The translations under genes and the position numbers were made by a program. Of a DNA stretch of 64,000 nt, positions 18,226 through 29,199 are shown one piece after another. Below the pieces are notes generated by a model, which was given only the letters and a program-made list of their open reading frames with translations, ran no database searches and had not been told where the DNA came from. Numbering within the stretch: position 1 is the first letter of the stretch; the number at the start of each line of letters is the position of its first letter. The DNA is from Argyresthia goedartella (taxonomy: Eukaryota > Arthropoda > Insecta > Lepidoptera > Argyresthiidae): contig OX463832.1 in NCBI GenBank assembly GCA_949825045.1, positions 18,284,552-18,348,551 on the forward strand, written 5' to 3'.

Positions 18226-19453
18226 GGAGTTGGGACAAAAGAGAGTTATCTTGTGTTGAGTTGGATAGCCATATTATTGTTTGTGTCTACAGACCTCCGA
18301 GAGATGAAAAAGGCCATGGCAATTTTCAAATATTCGAGAAAATTATGGAGGAAGCCCTCAAAACTACTCCACGCCAAGCAATACGGTTTCACTAGGGGTA
18401 AATCGACTACGGATGCAGGTATTACTCTTATATCTCATATTTATTCTGCATGGGAAGCCGCACAGGATGCTATCGGTGTTTTTTGCGATCTGTCGAAGGC
18501 ATTTGATTGTGTTAATCTTGACACGTTACTAATACAGAAAAGAGCTATTCGAGCAATGTATAATTTAAAACGCACAGACTCCTTAAGACAGCTTTTTAAA
18601 GAAATTGACATACTAACTGTAGCTAGTCAATTTATTTTCGAAAATATAATGTATGTACGCAAGAACCTTACATAATTTCCCAAACTTAGCGATAGCTGTA
18701 ATGTTAACCTAAGAAATAATCACAGAATACTTGCGCCCCGGTTTAAGGACGCCCCGGACGCCTTTCAAGGGTCAATGCATTCTCTACTACGACAAGTTAC
18801 CTCTGGAGATCTTGAAATTGCCATTTGAGCAATTTAAAATCCATGTTAAAGCGACTTTGTCGAAAAAGAGATATTACAATGTTCAAGATTACTTAAATGA
18901 TGGGTCTGTATGGGGTTAATCTGGCTCAACACAGACCTTGCTGTTAATAATTATGTAATTATTTATTCCTGCTTATTAATTATGATAATTTCTTAGGTTA
19001 ACATTACATGTTAACCTAAGAAATTATCACACTACTTGCGCCCCGGTTTAGACTCGCGAAGGTTAGCAATTCTTTCAAGGGTCAATGCATTCTCTACTAC
19101 AACAAGATACAGATAAAATCCATGTTAAAGCGACTTTGTCGAAAAAGGGATATTACAATGTTCAAGATTACTTAAATGATTTGTCTGTAATAATCTGGCT
19201 CAACACAGACCTTGCTGTTAATAATTTTGTAATTATTTATTCCTGCTTATTAATTATAATAATGACTAAATATTATATTTTGTATTAGTTAAGCATAAGC
19301 AATTTTTAAAAAGAGATCTAAAAATCAATCTGTGGGAGTTTCTTCGCCCTTCTTCTCCCACAGTGGTCCAATGTAGAGAAGTGGCACAAAATGACGATTG
19401 CTAAGTATATGTAAATATCTACAGTAATAAAGACATTTGGAATTTGGAATTTA
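18226..19453 (+). mobile_element. rearranged CR1/L2-like LINE inserted in BEL/Pao
   Basis: It starts in the endonuclease domain (HIIVCVYRPPRDEKGHGNF), jumps near 18365 to reverse transcriptase (QYGFTRGKSTTDAG, FCDLSKAFDCVN), then to the C-terminus (LLIQKRAIRAMYNL). The last about 250 bp, ending YYNVQDYLNDGSVWG, are duplicated around a 22-bp-arm hairpin at 18983-19029. It ends with AATAAAGACATTTGGAATTTG. Multiple internal deletions make it non-functional. Confidence 0.75.
18983..19029. repeat. perfect hairpin, 22-bp arms, 3-bp spacer
   Basis: The left arm (ends GGTTAACAT) and right arm (starts ATGTTAACC) are exact reverse complements around TAC. It marks the junction where the LINE 3' end is duplicated. 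The arm sequence derives from LINE sequence at about 18694-18722. Confidence 0.95.
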
Positions 19454-19455
19454 GA

Positions 19456-20306
19456 GCAACTGCCGCAGCGTCATGAGCGTCATATGTACAGCAATAAACA
19501 ATGACGCTTCAGCACGGAACTATTTATCATCAAAAATGTAATCAATACTATAGGTCAATAATATAGGTCACATACCAAATCAATCATTCCCATAGCTGTC
19601 ATGGGATCATTTGGACAACATTCAACTAGCTGACCCGGAGTTTAACGTCAGTTGGCCCGTTGACATCTTACTGGGAGCAGACATTTATTCCTCTATCATA
19701 CTGGGAGGCATTATCAGAGCAGATCAAAACCTACCGATAGCGCAGCAAACGCGCCTCGGTTGGATTCTATGCGGAAACGCGAAAACGTTTCAATGCAATG
19801 TCGTCCTTCAACAACGTGGATGAAATCAAAAGGTTCTGGGAAATAGACATCTCTCAGAAAAATACCTTCGATCCAAAAATACCATTTATCAACAATTACG
19901 GAGATCTAGGTCACATGCGCGAATGCACAAGTAACGAGACATCTAACTTCTACTTACCTCACCATTGTGTGCGACGCGAGGATTCGTCGACTACGTCACT
20001 GCGAGTAGTATTCAACGCCTCGGCGAAAACTCCCACGGAGTACAGTCTCAATGACTCGATGTCTCGCGGGCCGAATCTGCAGCAAGATCTACAATCCTTA
20101 ATTTTATGTTGGAGACAATATGAATACGCCTACACAGCAGACGTTAAGAAGATGTTTAGTATGATCAACATTCACCCAGAAGATCAAAAATACCAAAAAA
20201 TCATCTGGACGGAAGCACCAGAGCAATCCCTTCGGGAATATCAGATGTCAACGGTGACATGCGGCACCAAATCAGCTCCTTTCTTGACTATGATGACTTT
20301 GAAGTA
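19456..20306 (+). pseudogene. BEL/Pao pol: protease end and reverse transcriptase
   Basis: This resumes the element after the LINE. It encodes LADPEFNVSWPVDILLGAD, RLGWILCGN, then the RT start: FYLPHHCVRREDSSTTSLRV, FNASAKTPTEYSLNDSM, GPNLQQDLQSLILCWR, YAYTADVKKMFSMINI. These are BEL/Pao motifs. It has a frame change near 19800 and a stop after CGTKSAPFLTMMTLK at about 20306. Confidence 0.85.
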
Positions 20307-20512
20307 ATTAGCAAATGACGACGGTCACAAATACACAGAGAGTCCAGCCGGAAAGTTGTAAGAGAGAATGTTTTTACATGGATAACCTACTTAGCGGTAG
20401 TCATTCCCTCGAATCAGCCAAACAATTACAGACTGATTTAATCCAGTAACTGGCATCAGGAGGCTTTAATTAGAGAAAAAGGGCCTCCAACAAACAACGG
20501 CTACTGGAAGGC

Positions 20513-20960
20513 GTGAGCAAGAGCCAAAACAGTCAAACATTATTCGATTTCAAGCAGGCAGAATCGACCAAAACTCTTGGACTGCGCTGGAATCCGAAAA
20601 CAGATCAATTTAAATTTTTATCAAAAAGCAATACATCCCCATCAGAAAAATCGACCAAGCGATCACTTTTATCAGATATCTCCAAACTATTTGTCCCATT
20701 GGGATGTCTTTCTCCAGTCTCTACAAAACTGAAGCTACTTTCCAAAATGTTTGGTTAGCAAACTTACAATGGGATGACTGTTTACCGACGGAAATAATTT
20801 CCGAGTGGATAAAAATCAAATCAGACTTAGACAACATAAATCAATATCACATCCAAACATGGCTGGGGTGTCACGAGAACGAAAACATTGAACTGCATGG
20901 CGACTGTGAGTCATCAACAAAAGCCTATGCATGTGTTATATATAGCAGAATATCAAATAG
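20513..20960 (+). pseudogene. BEL/Pao pol: RT thumb to RNase H start
   Basis: Two overlapping frames encode ESTKTLGLRWNPKTDQFKFL, then LANLQWDDCLPTEIISEWI and the beginning of RNase H (ELHGDCESSTKAYACVIYSR). The usual HGFCDAS motif is changed to HGDCESS. The copy is cut at about 20965 by a LINE and resumes at 22880. Confidence 0.8.
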
Positions 20961-21585
20961 AACAAATAATCAGGTATTTATTTATTTATTGAACAAAAAT
21001 CCACAGCCATACTTAATATTAAACAAAAATGTAGATGTAATAAATAGACCAATTAAGGATTTCACTATGTAAATATAATATAAAATAAGAACAGATAGGG
21101 GTACATTCAGAAAGGTTGGCAGGTAAATAACTTAAATTAAGATAGTAAAAATCTATGAGCATGTGCAGGAGTGCTACAGTGTACAGGGAGTGTGAGTGTG
21201 TGTGTGTGTGTGTCTCAGTTATTATGTGTTTCTATGAAAGGCAATTACACACAAAACATTCGATGTATGCTACTCCGATTAATAAGCCTAATAAAGTTGT
21301 GGGGATAGTAAGATAGTAAGTAGGTTGACATGGCGTTAGTCTAAGTTCAGTTATATAGGTAGGTACGTTACAGTTTTGTCGCATTCTAATAACCTCAGCA
21401 CTGTTTTCGCTTAAACATAGGTTTACTGGTGCAGAATGGGTCTGTGTCTGAGAAAAATCTGTTATACGTATTAGGCAACCTGAGACATGTAAAGTTTGAT
21501 GCAAAATTAGTACGGTTATGAGGAACGTGAAAAAGTTTTGTACATGTGTGCCTGGTACGTTTCGTCGGGGCAGCCAATCTGATTA

Positions 21586-22211
21586 CTACGCGTTCGCTAT
21601 AAGTTTGCCGGTGCGTGGAATGCGGTTCCCCTCCCCCAACCGCCAACCGCACCCCTGAGTCGCCCTATCCGCTAACCGTTAGCAACGTCATCGCTGACGC
21701 GTCGCTTCGCAGTACTCGCAGTCTGCTCTTGTGTGACTAATCGGAAGTGCGTGTGATTTGACTTAATTGACACCAAATATCACTTTGCTCAATATCTGTT
21801 ACTGTGATTGTCTGTGTTAATGGGTAAAGGAAAAACTATACGTAGTCATGTTCGTGAAATGGCGTTAAAGGTGATGACTTTTTTTGAAAATGAAAAAAAG
21901 AACCGGACTCATATAATACCCGTGGATCAAGCTATTGTTGTAGTTTATTATCGATTCCAACGACAATAATGTGTTAAATGTTGCCTAATAAAATGTTTTG
22001 TAAATGTAGAAATAGAAATTGAAATAATTTACAACAACAATACATAAAAAAGAGACAAAAAATAAAATCAAGTAAAACATATACTTAAATAGGGGATAAT
22101 AAACAACATAAAAGACAGAAAAAACACAAGTACGCAATGTGTAATATTTTTGCTAACCCTACCTCTGAATGACGTCACATCGTCACCGGCAAACTTATAG
22201 CGAACGCGTAG
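21586..22211 (+). mobile_element. Tc1/mariner-like deletion derivative with 28-bp inverted ends and TA duplication
   Basis: The ends at 21586-21613 and 22184-22211 are exact inverted copies (CTACGCGTTCGCTATAAGTT and eight more bases), flanked by TA on both sides. TA duplication and terminal inverted repeats are the hallmark of the IS630-Tc1-mariner superfamily. The inside has only a 49-codon transposase-like start. It lies within a LINE coding frame, which stays in register across it. Confidence 0.75.
21820..21969 (+). CDS. 49-aa remnant of a transposase N-terminus
   Basis: The ORF starts MGKGKTIRSHVREMALKVMT and ends at TAA in 21967-21969. Its basic start and helical pattern resemble the helix-turn-helix region at the start of DDE transposases. 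It sits centrally in the Tc1/mariner-like element. The catalytic domain is absent. Confidence 0.4.
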   Translation: MGKGKTIRSHVREMALKVMTFFENEKKNRTHIIPVDQAIVVVYYRFQRQ

Positions 22212-22874
22212 TATATCATTTACCAAACGGGGGCAGTCGAGAGAACCAGAGCTCACATCATGCAGAAGTGACATATCGGCTATAACACGCCGGTCTTTTA
22301 GTGTCATTAGTTTGTACTTGTCACATGATCCGGCGTAGCACAGGTTTGGGGTTCGTGCGCAATAGTTGAGAAATTTCTTTTGCATATTCTCGATCTCGTT
22401 TACATGGCTTGTATATTGTGGGTTCCAAAATGGACTGCAGTATTCAAGGACACTACGAACGTACGCATAATAAACAATCTTTATACAAGTAGTATCTGTA
22501 GATACTTTACACACTCGTGTTAGAAAGCCCAGGTTTCTGTAAGCTTTCTTTTTTACTGATTCTAGGTATGCCGAAAATGTCATTTTAGAGTCGAGTATGA
22601 CTCCAAAGTCTCTTATGCGATTCGAGTGTTTTTTTTTATTATGAGCACATTATTAAGTTTGTAGACAGTTGCAATAGGCTTAGTTTTATTTGTAAAGCTT
22701 ACATGTACGCATTTGGCTGAATCCATCATCCTCGTAGCAGCAAAATCAAGGCTTGTTCCAGTAAACAAGGAAACATCACTTCCGCGTTTGGAACTCAGTG
22801 GAGCATTGTTATGATCAAAGTTAATGAGCAAAGTTCAACAAGCACTAGTTGAACATGTTATCAAGTTATTCGGA

Positions 22875-23015
22875 TAGTTAGATTCTACAGCAGTCCTGGG
22901 CTGGCTCCAAGGCAACCCAGGCCGTTTGAAACCATTTGTAGCAAACAGGGTTAGGCAGATAACCGAGATAATGCCTAAATACTGCTGGCGGTACGTGAAA
23001 TACCTTGAACAATCA
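22875..23015 (+). pseudogene. BEL/Pao pol: RNase H to integrase linker
   Basis: The frame reads LDSTAVLGWLQGNPGRLKPF and FVANRVRQITEIMPKYCWRY, the conserved segment after RNase H in BEL/Pao (usually SDSTAVLGW.Q....TFVANRV..I). It continues the element cut at 20965. Integrase is not seen; another reverse transcriptase starts immediately after. Confidence 0.75.
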
Positions 23016-23644
23016 CAGTTCGTAAGAGAAATTTTTACTCTCATATACTGAGACTACTCGATCGGCGCCTAAAACTCTGGGCAGACGAACGTTTCGAGGT
23101 GTCGATCCCACCACTCCTTGAAGTCGAAATAACTTGTGACCTTGTCGAAACAGTTGCGAGAAAACTACACGGCGGCGGAGGCCCCACTGGATGCACAGCC
23201 GAAAACTGGAGAGATTTCCTACTCCGCTTTAGCCAAGCAAGCGCCCATTTAAGAGAAGCCGTAGCGCAGCTCACAACGAAACTTAGCAACGAAACCATAC
23301 CCTGGAGCCAAATACAAGCATTTATATCAAGCCGACATGTTGCTTTAGACAAATGCCCTGGCGTAAGACCTATCGGCATCGGCGAATGCCTACGAAGAAT
23401 ATTATCGAAATGCATGATCTTAGCAACAGGCTCTGAAGTCACTGAAGCATGCGGCCAGTTACAGCTCTGCAGTGGACTGGGCATTGGCATCGAAGGCGCC
23501 ATTCATGCCATGATCGATGTCTTCCAAAGAGATTGCCAACCTGGTTCAAACTGGGAATGCTCCTCGTTGACGCGAACAATGCCTTTAACTCCGTGAATAG
23601 ACAAGAATATACTGGCCACACTGCCACACTAGCCCACGGGCAAA

Positions 23645-23975
23645 CAAGAATATATTCATATTCATATTCATATTCATATTTTATTGATAATAAGATATTA
23701 CATGTCAACAGTATACAATAAACGAAAATAAATTAAATTAGCAGGCATAATGATTATGAATATCATGTCAGGATAGTACAATAATACAATAGTAATACAC
23801 TCACTAATAAAAGTCTATAATAAAAGTTATGTCAAAAAGAATAATAATGTAAAAATCGCATAATAATAAGAATAATACCACTACAGGTAAAAATTAATAA
23901 AATTACATGTCAGAATAAAAAAAAAAAAAAAAAAAAAAATAGGTCACAATTTTATTACAATCATAAGTTAATTAA
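23645..23975 (-). mobile_element. 5'-truncated LINE 3' end
   Basis: It begins on the plus strand with a (TATTCA)n run, the reverse of a (TGAATA)n tail, followed by AT-rich 3' UTR and an internal A/T run. The same tail type ends the LINE at 58206. It splits the reverse transcriptase frame, which resumes at about 23995. Imperfect GGCCACACTG repeats on both sides may be the target duplication. Confidence 0.6.
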
Positions 23976-24647
23976 GTCTGGGCCACACTGGCCACACTGC
24001 GCCCGCTTTCTTTATAATACTTATAATGGCCACGCTGAACTAGTATTTCGCGATTCTGATACAAGACTATACAGCAGAGAAGGCGTAACCCAAGGAGACC
24101 CACTCGCAATGCCACTGTACGCGCTTGCAACACTACCAATAATTAACAAACTTAAAAACGAAAACACAGTCACACAATGCTAAAGCAGCTCAGTTTAAAT
24201 GGTCCTTCCTACTACGTGTCTTAAAAAATGCAGAACATTTTTTTGAACCCTTAACTAACACATTACACGACAAATTCATACCAACACTAATCGGAGGCGA
24301 AATCACAAAACTTGAAACCCAGCTATTTACCCTCCCAGTCCACAAAGGCGGACTTGCCCTTTCTGACACCATCAACACACCAAACCGTGCATACCAAATC
24401 TCAAAACAGGGATCTACAATACTTTCAACAGCCCTAACAGAGATGAAAGACATAAACCTGGCTGAACACTACAATTCTCTGCGTGACGCAAGAAAGGAAG
24501 GAAACAAGGAAAAAGAAACATACGAGAACGAAACTCTCGAAAGCATTCTAACAAAATTACCATCCAAAAAGAAAAGAGCAATAGAAAGATCAATATCGAC
24601 AAAAATGAAAACAAAAACATCAACCTGGCTTTCAGTAATACCGACAA

Positions 24648-24685
24648 GAAAAGACAACTTCGATATAAATCGAAGTTGTCTTTTC
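24648..24685. repeat. perfect hairpin, 17-bp arms, 4-bp spacer, inside a coding frame
   Basis: GAAAAGACAACTTCGAT, spacer ATAA, then its exact complement. The downstream coding sequence (HEFRDALAIRYHR) continues in register if 25 bases at the hairpin are ignored, so the right arm is an insertion of inverted local sequence. Confidence 0.95.
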
Positions 24686-25351
24686 GGTGATAACACCCCA
24701 CGAATTTAGAGATGCCCTGGCCATAAGATACCACCGCACACCAATCTCTATGCCTGCGACTTGCGACGGCTGCGGCAATGACAACTTCAAAGTGGACCAC
24801 GCCTTGTGCTGCAAAACACACCTGTGGCCTTATCACACGCAGACATAATGAAATAAGGGACCTTTTCTGTGAACTGTGCCAGCAAGCCTGGGGAAACGTC
24901 ACGAAAGAGCCAGTCATCTCCGAAGGCGATACTGAGCTGCGCGGAGACTTGGCTTGTCGTGGGGTATGGATTGCCCAGAGGGAGGCGTTATTTGATATCC
25001 GTGTCATAGACACCGACGCTACCTCCCACGCATCACGTCCCGTAGCGGCTGTCCCTCGTTCAGCTGAAGAAGAAAAGGAAGTACTGCGACCCAAGCGAGA
25101 CGCGCCACACCACTTTCACCCCTTTAGTAACCTCTGTCGACGGAGTTTTTGCTCCACAAATGATATCATTCACTAAACACCTCGCCGAAACACTGGAACC
25201 GGACCCCTGCCACAATAATGGGCTGGCTACGAGCAAGAATTCAAACCGCCATCATCAGGGCTAGCATCATGTGCATCCGCGGCACCCGCTATAGGTGGAA
25301 TCGCACAGGCCTATATGAGGATGGAGCGGCAGTCCCACAAGTACTGCCTTG

Positions 25352-25833
25352 AACTAGAATGAAGTATCTTATTTTCATGAATCTTTTGTTTAATAAACTA
25401 TTACATTCTCTTAGCTGCAATAATGTCTGGTTCGGGGTTGCATGACAGAGATTGACTTTAGCCATAAGTAAGGATCTCATCTCCTGGATTCGATTGCAAA
25501 ACTCTATGTACGGTTGTTGGGGTCTTATTTTCAGTGAGTCGAGGTCTACGCATTCTTCGTTGCGCGCATCACCAAAATGCTTGGACAACGGTGGCTTTGA
25601 ATTCCTCGAAATTTGCGAATGATGCTGTCTCGCTTATCAAGGCTGCTGCCTTGCTTTCCAATTTGCTCGTTAACGGTTCTAAAAGGAAAGCATTTCGAGC
25701 GGCATTTCTGATAACGACATAGAACGTATTCACATTTCTTGAGAATGAAACTAAATACTCTAGTGTCGCCGGTAAAGATGGGAATCAATTTTATAACACT
25801 GAGGGGAACATTTGTATCTTGATTTTCCGCCAT
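25352..25833 (-). pseudogene. LTR-retroelement gag fragment
   Basis: The minus strand starts MAENQDTNVPLSVIKLIPIF at an ATG (25831-25833) and continues in shifted frames with SKHFGDARNEECVDLDSLKI, YIEFCNRIQEMRSLLMAK and LRECNSLLNKRFMKIR. This pattern (FGD.RNEEC, FC.RIQ..RS) is typical of insect gypsy-like gag N-terminal regions. At least two indels are present. It abuts the decayed reverse transcriptase. Confidence 0.65.
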
Positions 25834-26133
25834 TATGATTTAATATTTATATATAATTTATATATTAACCTCCTTATTCATAAAACTTATCAAACCTATA
25901 ATAGCTAAAATGTACTTTGTCCTTTTCTTACAAACACAAATTTCAAAGTGACAGACAAAGACAAACGAATTATAACGGCATAAAATACGTTTATTAGACG
26001 TTTATGAATAGTTAGTTTACACAATCACACAATTATCACCCAGTTTTCACATTCACACACACAAAGAATATACACAATCACGCAATCAGCATATAATTTT
26101 ATTAAAATTCACACACAATATGATATAGATTTT

Positions 26134-26399
26134 GTCGACCCGAATGGCCGAGTCGGCAGTGACCCTGCCTATGAAGCCAAGGGTCCCGGGTTCGAGCCCT
26201 GGTGGGGGCAAATACTTTTTTGATGAGAACGGATGTTTGTACCCTAGTCATGGTTGTTTACCTAAGTTTATTTATCTAAGTATAATATTTATCTATATAA
26301 GTATGTGTATCATTGTCTAGAACCCAAGATACAGGAAGGGAATCCTAGTTTGGGGCTAGATCAATGTGTGTAAATAGTGTCCAAGGTATTATTATTATT
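26134..26399 (+). mobile_element. tRNA-derived SINE, full-length copy
   Basis: A tRNA-like head has box A (TGGCCGAGTCGG) and box B (GGTTCGAGCCC), followed by a body and a (TTA)n tail. The 9-bp direct repeat ATAGATTTT at 26125-26133 and 26400-26408 is its target duplication. It is transcribed by RNA polymerase III in such families and mobilised by LINE proteins. Three more copies occur in the window. Confidence 0.85.
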
Positions 26400-26835
26400 A
26401 TAGATTTTCATGTAATTTCTACAAAGGTTTACTACTTTACGTATTCGAGCATTTGATCTAATACGACAAAAATAACATAAAAATATACAATTGAAGAAAT
26501 CCTGTACTCGAAAGTTTGATCCGGTAACAGAGTTTCAACAAGACATAACAAAATAACAACAGAAGAGCGCTAAAGGAAAATCTTATTCAAGAATTTGATC
26601 CAATAAGAAAATCAAACAAGAGATGGTTTTGTGCAGGGTACACAGGAAAGAATCGTCTGGGAATTTGAACCGACAGAAGGCTTCAAACTAATGTAGTCTC
26701 AAAAACATAAAAAAATCCTTTACTAGAGATTTCTATATCCAGAATTGGGATGTTCGGGATAGGAAACAATTGAAAGGAAAATATATAGATATTCACCGCC
26801 CTGGGCCATTTACTCGGCTTAACTGTAACAATTCG
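26400..26835. other. AT-rich stretch, no feature seen
   Basis: It holds repeated short motifs (AAATCTT, CAAGA, TTTGATCC near 26455, 26515 and 26587) but nothing assignable. Confidence 0.4.
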
Positions 26836-27831
26836 TAGGTACGGGGGTTTAGGTGTTCGGCGCTTGCAGGACACCGAGCTCCCTGGCTTTCAGGCTTCTT
26901 CGCATGGTGTTGTGGACCTCGTTACTCACATCTTGGGTATACATGGTGACGGGTTCCGCATTCCTGTTGCGGGGGAGGCGGAGGGCTTATGGCGTGCCCG
27001 GTGTCCTGGAAGCGACCTGCCGGAAAGGCTGTATAGTCAGCGCTCCTGGGATGAGGTCGTTGTGCGAAGTCATCCGTGATGATCTCCTCGCTCAATATTC
27101 GGGGCCGGAATAGGCGCGCCTGCGTGCCGTTTGTCAGTCCGACTCGGGGTTGTGGCTGCACGCAATGCCTTCTCCCCAGCTGGGAACTTTCCTGGACGAC
27201 GACACTTTGCGCGTGGCAGTCGCTTTGCGTTTGGGCTGCACCATCTGCCAGCCGCATCGATGCGTTTGTGGGGCATGGGCCAATGAGTTGGGTCGCCATG
27301 GCCTACATTGTACCAGAAGCGCTGGCAGGTTTTCGCGGCACCACGCAATAAACGACATCGTTCGTAGGGCGTTGGTATCGGCCAACGTTCCTAGTGTGTT
27401 GGAGCCGCCAGGTTTGTGCCGGTCGGATGGGAAGCGTCCGGACGGCTTGACTGGTACCTTGGGAGAGAGGGCGTTTCCTGCTATGGGATGCGACCTGCGT
27501 CTGCAACTTTGCAGCCTCCCATGTCGGGTCGACGGCGGCCCGCGCTGGTGCAGCTGCCGAGTCTGCCGCAAGACAGAAGTCTCTTAAGTATGCCGCACTC
27601 ATGGGAAACTACATCTTTGTGCCTCTTGGGCTCGAGACTACTGGGGCTTGGGGGACACAAGGGAGAATATTAATTAAGGATCTGGGGCGCCGTCTAAGGG
27701 ATAGAGGTTTAGACTACCGCTCCGGGGCATTTCTGATGCAAAGCATCTCCCTGGCTGTGCAGCGGGGAAATGCTGCAAGTGTCATGGGAACCTTAGCCTC
27801 GGCAATGTCCCGGTGTGGTTTATTCGCGTAG
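26836..27831 (+). pseudogene. C-terminal part of a second unusual reverse transcriptase polyprotein
   Basis: The frame pieces encode [81 protein letters not shown], then LMGNYIFVPLGLETTGAWGT and LGRRLRDRGLDYRSGAFLMQ. A Cys/His cluster followed by KRPDG and a WD-type beta segment resembles a PD-(D/E)XK nuclease. Comparable C-termini accompany reverse transcriptases in many animal genomes. Shifts at about 27060, 27460 and 27600 break it, and the RT itself is not present here. Confidence 0.55.
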
Positions 27832-27839
27832 TTGTTTCT

Positions 27840-28236
27840 TTTGTGTTTTTATTTTATTTTTATCTAATATATGTATAATAATTCGTAGTTAATGGATGAG
27901 TCATATGCTCAACCTAACAAGGTATCATGGGATATAACTATTTTGTAAATATTTTCTAATGTATGTTTGTGTCGATTTGACATTTGCTGTAATGTAGGAT
28001 ACCTCGTGTATCACAGACAGCGACGTTGATCTTTACTGGAAAACTTGCTGCCCTACTTTCTGAAAGCGTATATTACCTTTGCCCATTTCTTTTGCGCAGA
28101 TGGGTCACAGTTGACAGATTGCCAGTACAGTCAACGTAACGACGAAGGGAGTAGATATATGAAACGCACAACACGTTAATTACAAGCGGCTATTGCAACC
28201 AGTTGGCTGTGGCATGTATAATAAGAGCACTCCTCA
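27840..28236. other. spacer downstream of the zinc-finger gene
   Basis: AT-rich, with no ORF or repeat recognised. It should contain the 3' UTR of the minus-strand gene ending at 28237; no perfect AATAAA was found close to the stop. Confidence 0.4.
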
Positions 28237-29129
28237 CTATGAAACAGCTTTCTCGCCATTGTGTGTTCTTCTGGGCCTGTTCAAACTACGTTTATTAGCA
28301 AACGATTTATGACACGTCTCACACTGATAGGGTTTCTCGCCAGTATGCTGTCGTCTGTGCGTGGTCAAAGTAACTAGTAGTGCAAAAGATTTAGCACACA
28401 CCTCACACTGAAATGGTTTCTCGCAAGTATGCACTGTTTTGTGTCGGACCATATTAGATTTATTGGCAAATGATATACGACACACCTCACACTGAAAGGG
28501 TTTCTCGCCAGTATGTGTTCTAATGTGTTTTTTCAAAGAGCTTTTAATAGCAAAATATTTATAACAAATCTCACACTGAAATGGTTTGTCACCTGTATGT
28601 GTTCCTAAGTGTTTAAGCATATGTGTTTTCTGTGAAAATAATTTACAACACATCTCACACTGAAATGGTTTCTCGCCAGAATGTGTTCTTCTGTGCGTGA
28701 CCATAGTACATTTATTAGCAAATGATATATGACACACCTCGCACTGATAGGGTTTCTCGCCAGTATGTGTTCTAATGTGTATTTTTAAAGAGCTTTTAAC
28801 AGCAAAATATTTACGGCACACATCACACTGAAATGGTTTCTCGCCAGTATGTGTTCTAATGTGTTCTCTCAAATGCGATTTCCGTGAAAATGATTTAAAA
28901 CACACCTCACACTGAAAGCTAGCTGTGTTTAAAGTTTTGACATATTGTTTAACTGGTTCTCCCGTTTGTGCGTCGGTTTCCTCTAATAACTCATCATTTA
29001 TATCATGACCTCGATAACTACGCATTGGAGGCGATTCATCAAGATCCTCTTTGACACAGTCGATGATTTTAGCGACAGTTTGTCGCAGAGTAGAGCGTAT
29101 CTCGATGTTAGGTTCCGAAGCCTCTGCAT
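28237..29129 (-). CDS. ZAD-C2H2 zinc-finger gene A, exon 4 (zinc-finger array)
   Basis: This exon encodes 296 residues and the stop. The minus-strand acceptor TACCTTTTCCAG lies at 29130. It begins with AT, which completes the codon opened by the last G of exon 3, so the splice is in phase. A linker with EDLDESPPMRSYRGHD leads to seven complete C2H2 fingers (FQCEVCFKSF...H...H) joined by TGEKPF/Y linkers. An eighth has lost its first zinc-binding His (RSLNRPRRTH). Such proteins are nuclear DNA-binding regulators; the targets are unknown. Linker 6-7 reads CEKPF instead of GEKPF. Confidence 0.9.
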
Positions 29130-29199
29130 CTGGAAAAGGTACATTGAATTGTATTGTAGTGTGTGAGATAGGAAGTTTGCAGCTTACATACAAACCTTA

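Larger units (their letters stand above)
20970..22850 (-). mobile_element. 5'-truncated LINE inserted in BEL/Pao
   Basis: On the minus strand the RT C-terminal region begins near 22790, frame-shifted near 22600 (AKCVHVSFTNKTKPIATVY). It continues at 22583 (MTFSAYLESVKKKAYRNLGF, LEYCSPFWNPQY, CDKYKLMTLKDRR). A DNA transposon at 21586-22211 interrupts it. The protein then resumes with RLAAPTKRTRHTCTKLFHVP and ends near 21400. The tail is a short TTTA-type repeat near 20976-20988. Removing the DNA element and one TA copy keeps the frame in register. Confidence 0.75.
23041..25350 (+). pseudogene. decayed reverse transcriptase with C-terminal nuclease-like domain
   Basis: The 5'-truncated frame encodes KLHGGGGPTGCTAENWRDFL, CPGVRPIGIGECLRRILSKC and LCSGLGIGIEGAIHAM. 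After an inserted LINE tail it continues with SREGVTQGDPLAMPLYALAT. GVRPIG and VTQGDP replace the usual YRPI and VPQGS, marking a distinct RT type. The C-terminal half has a Cys/His cluster (CDGCGNDNFKVDHALCC), then GDLACRGVWIAQREALFDIR and VIDTDATSH, which resembles a PD-(D/E)XK nuclease core. The catalytic FADD-like segment is missing, by deletion near 24180. Several shifts and a fold-back insertion at 24648-24685 break it. The clade name is uncertain. Confidence 0.65.

Noticed and set aside
21195..21212. (GT)n run as a regulatory element
   Set aside because: An ordinary microsatellite in the 3' side of a LINE.
22835..23044. 69-codon minus-strand ORF
   Set aside because: The plus strand here encodes the BEL/Pao segment LDSTAVLGWLQGNPGRLKPF, so the minus ORF is a shadow.
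26137..26211. tRNA gene
   Set aside because: Box A and B are present, but the long body, TTA tail, target duplication and four copies show a SINE.
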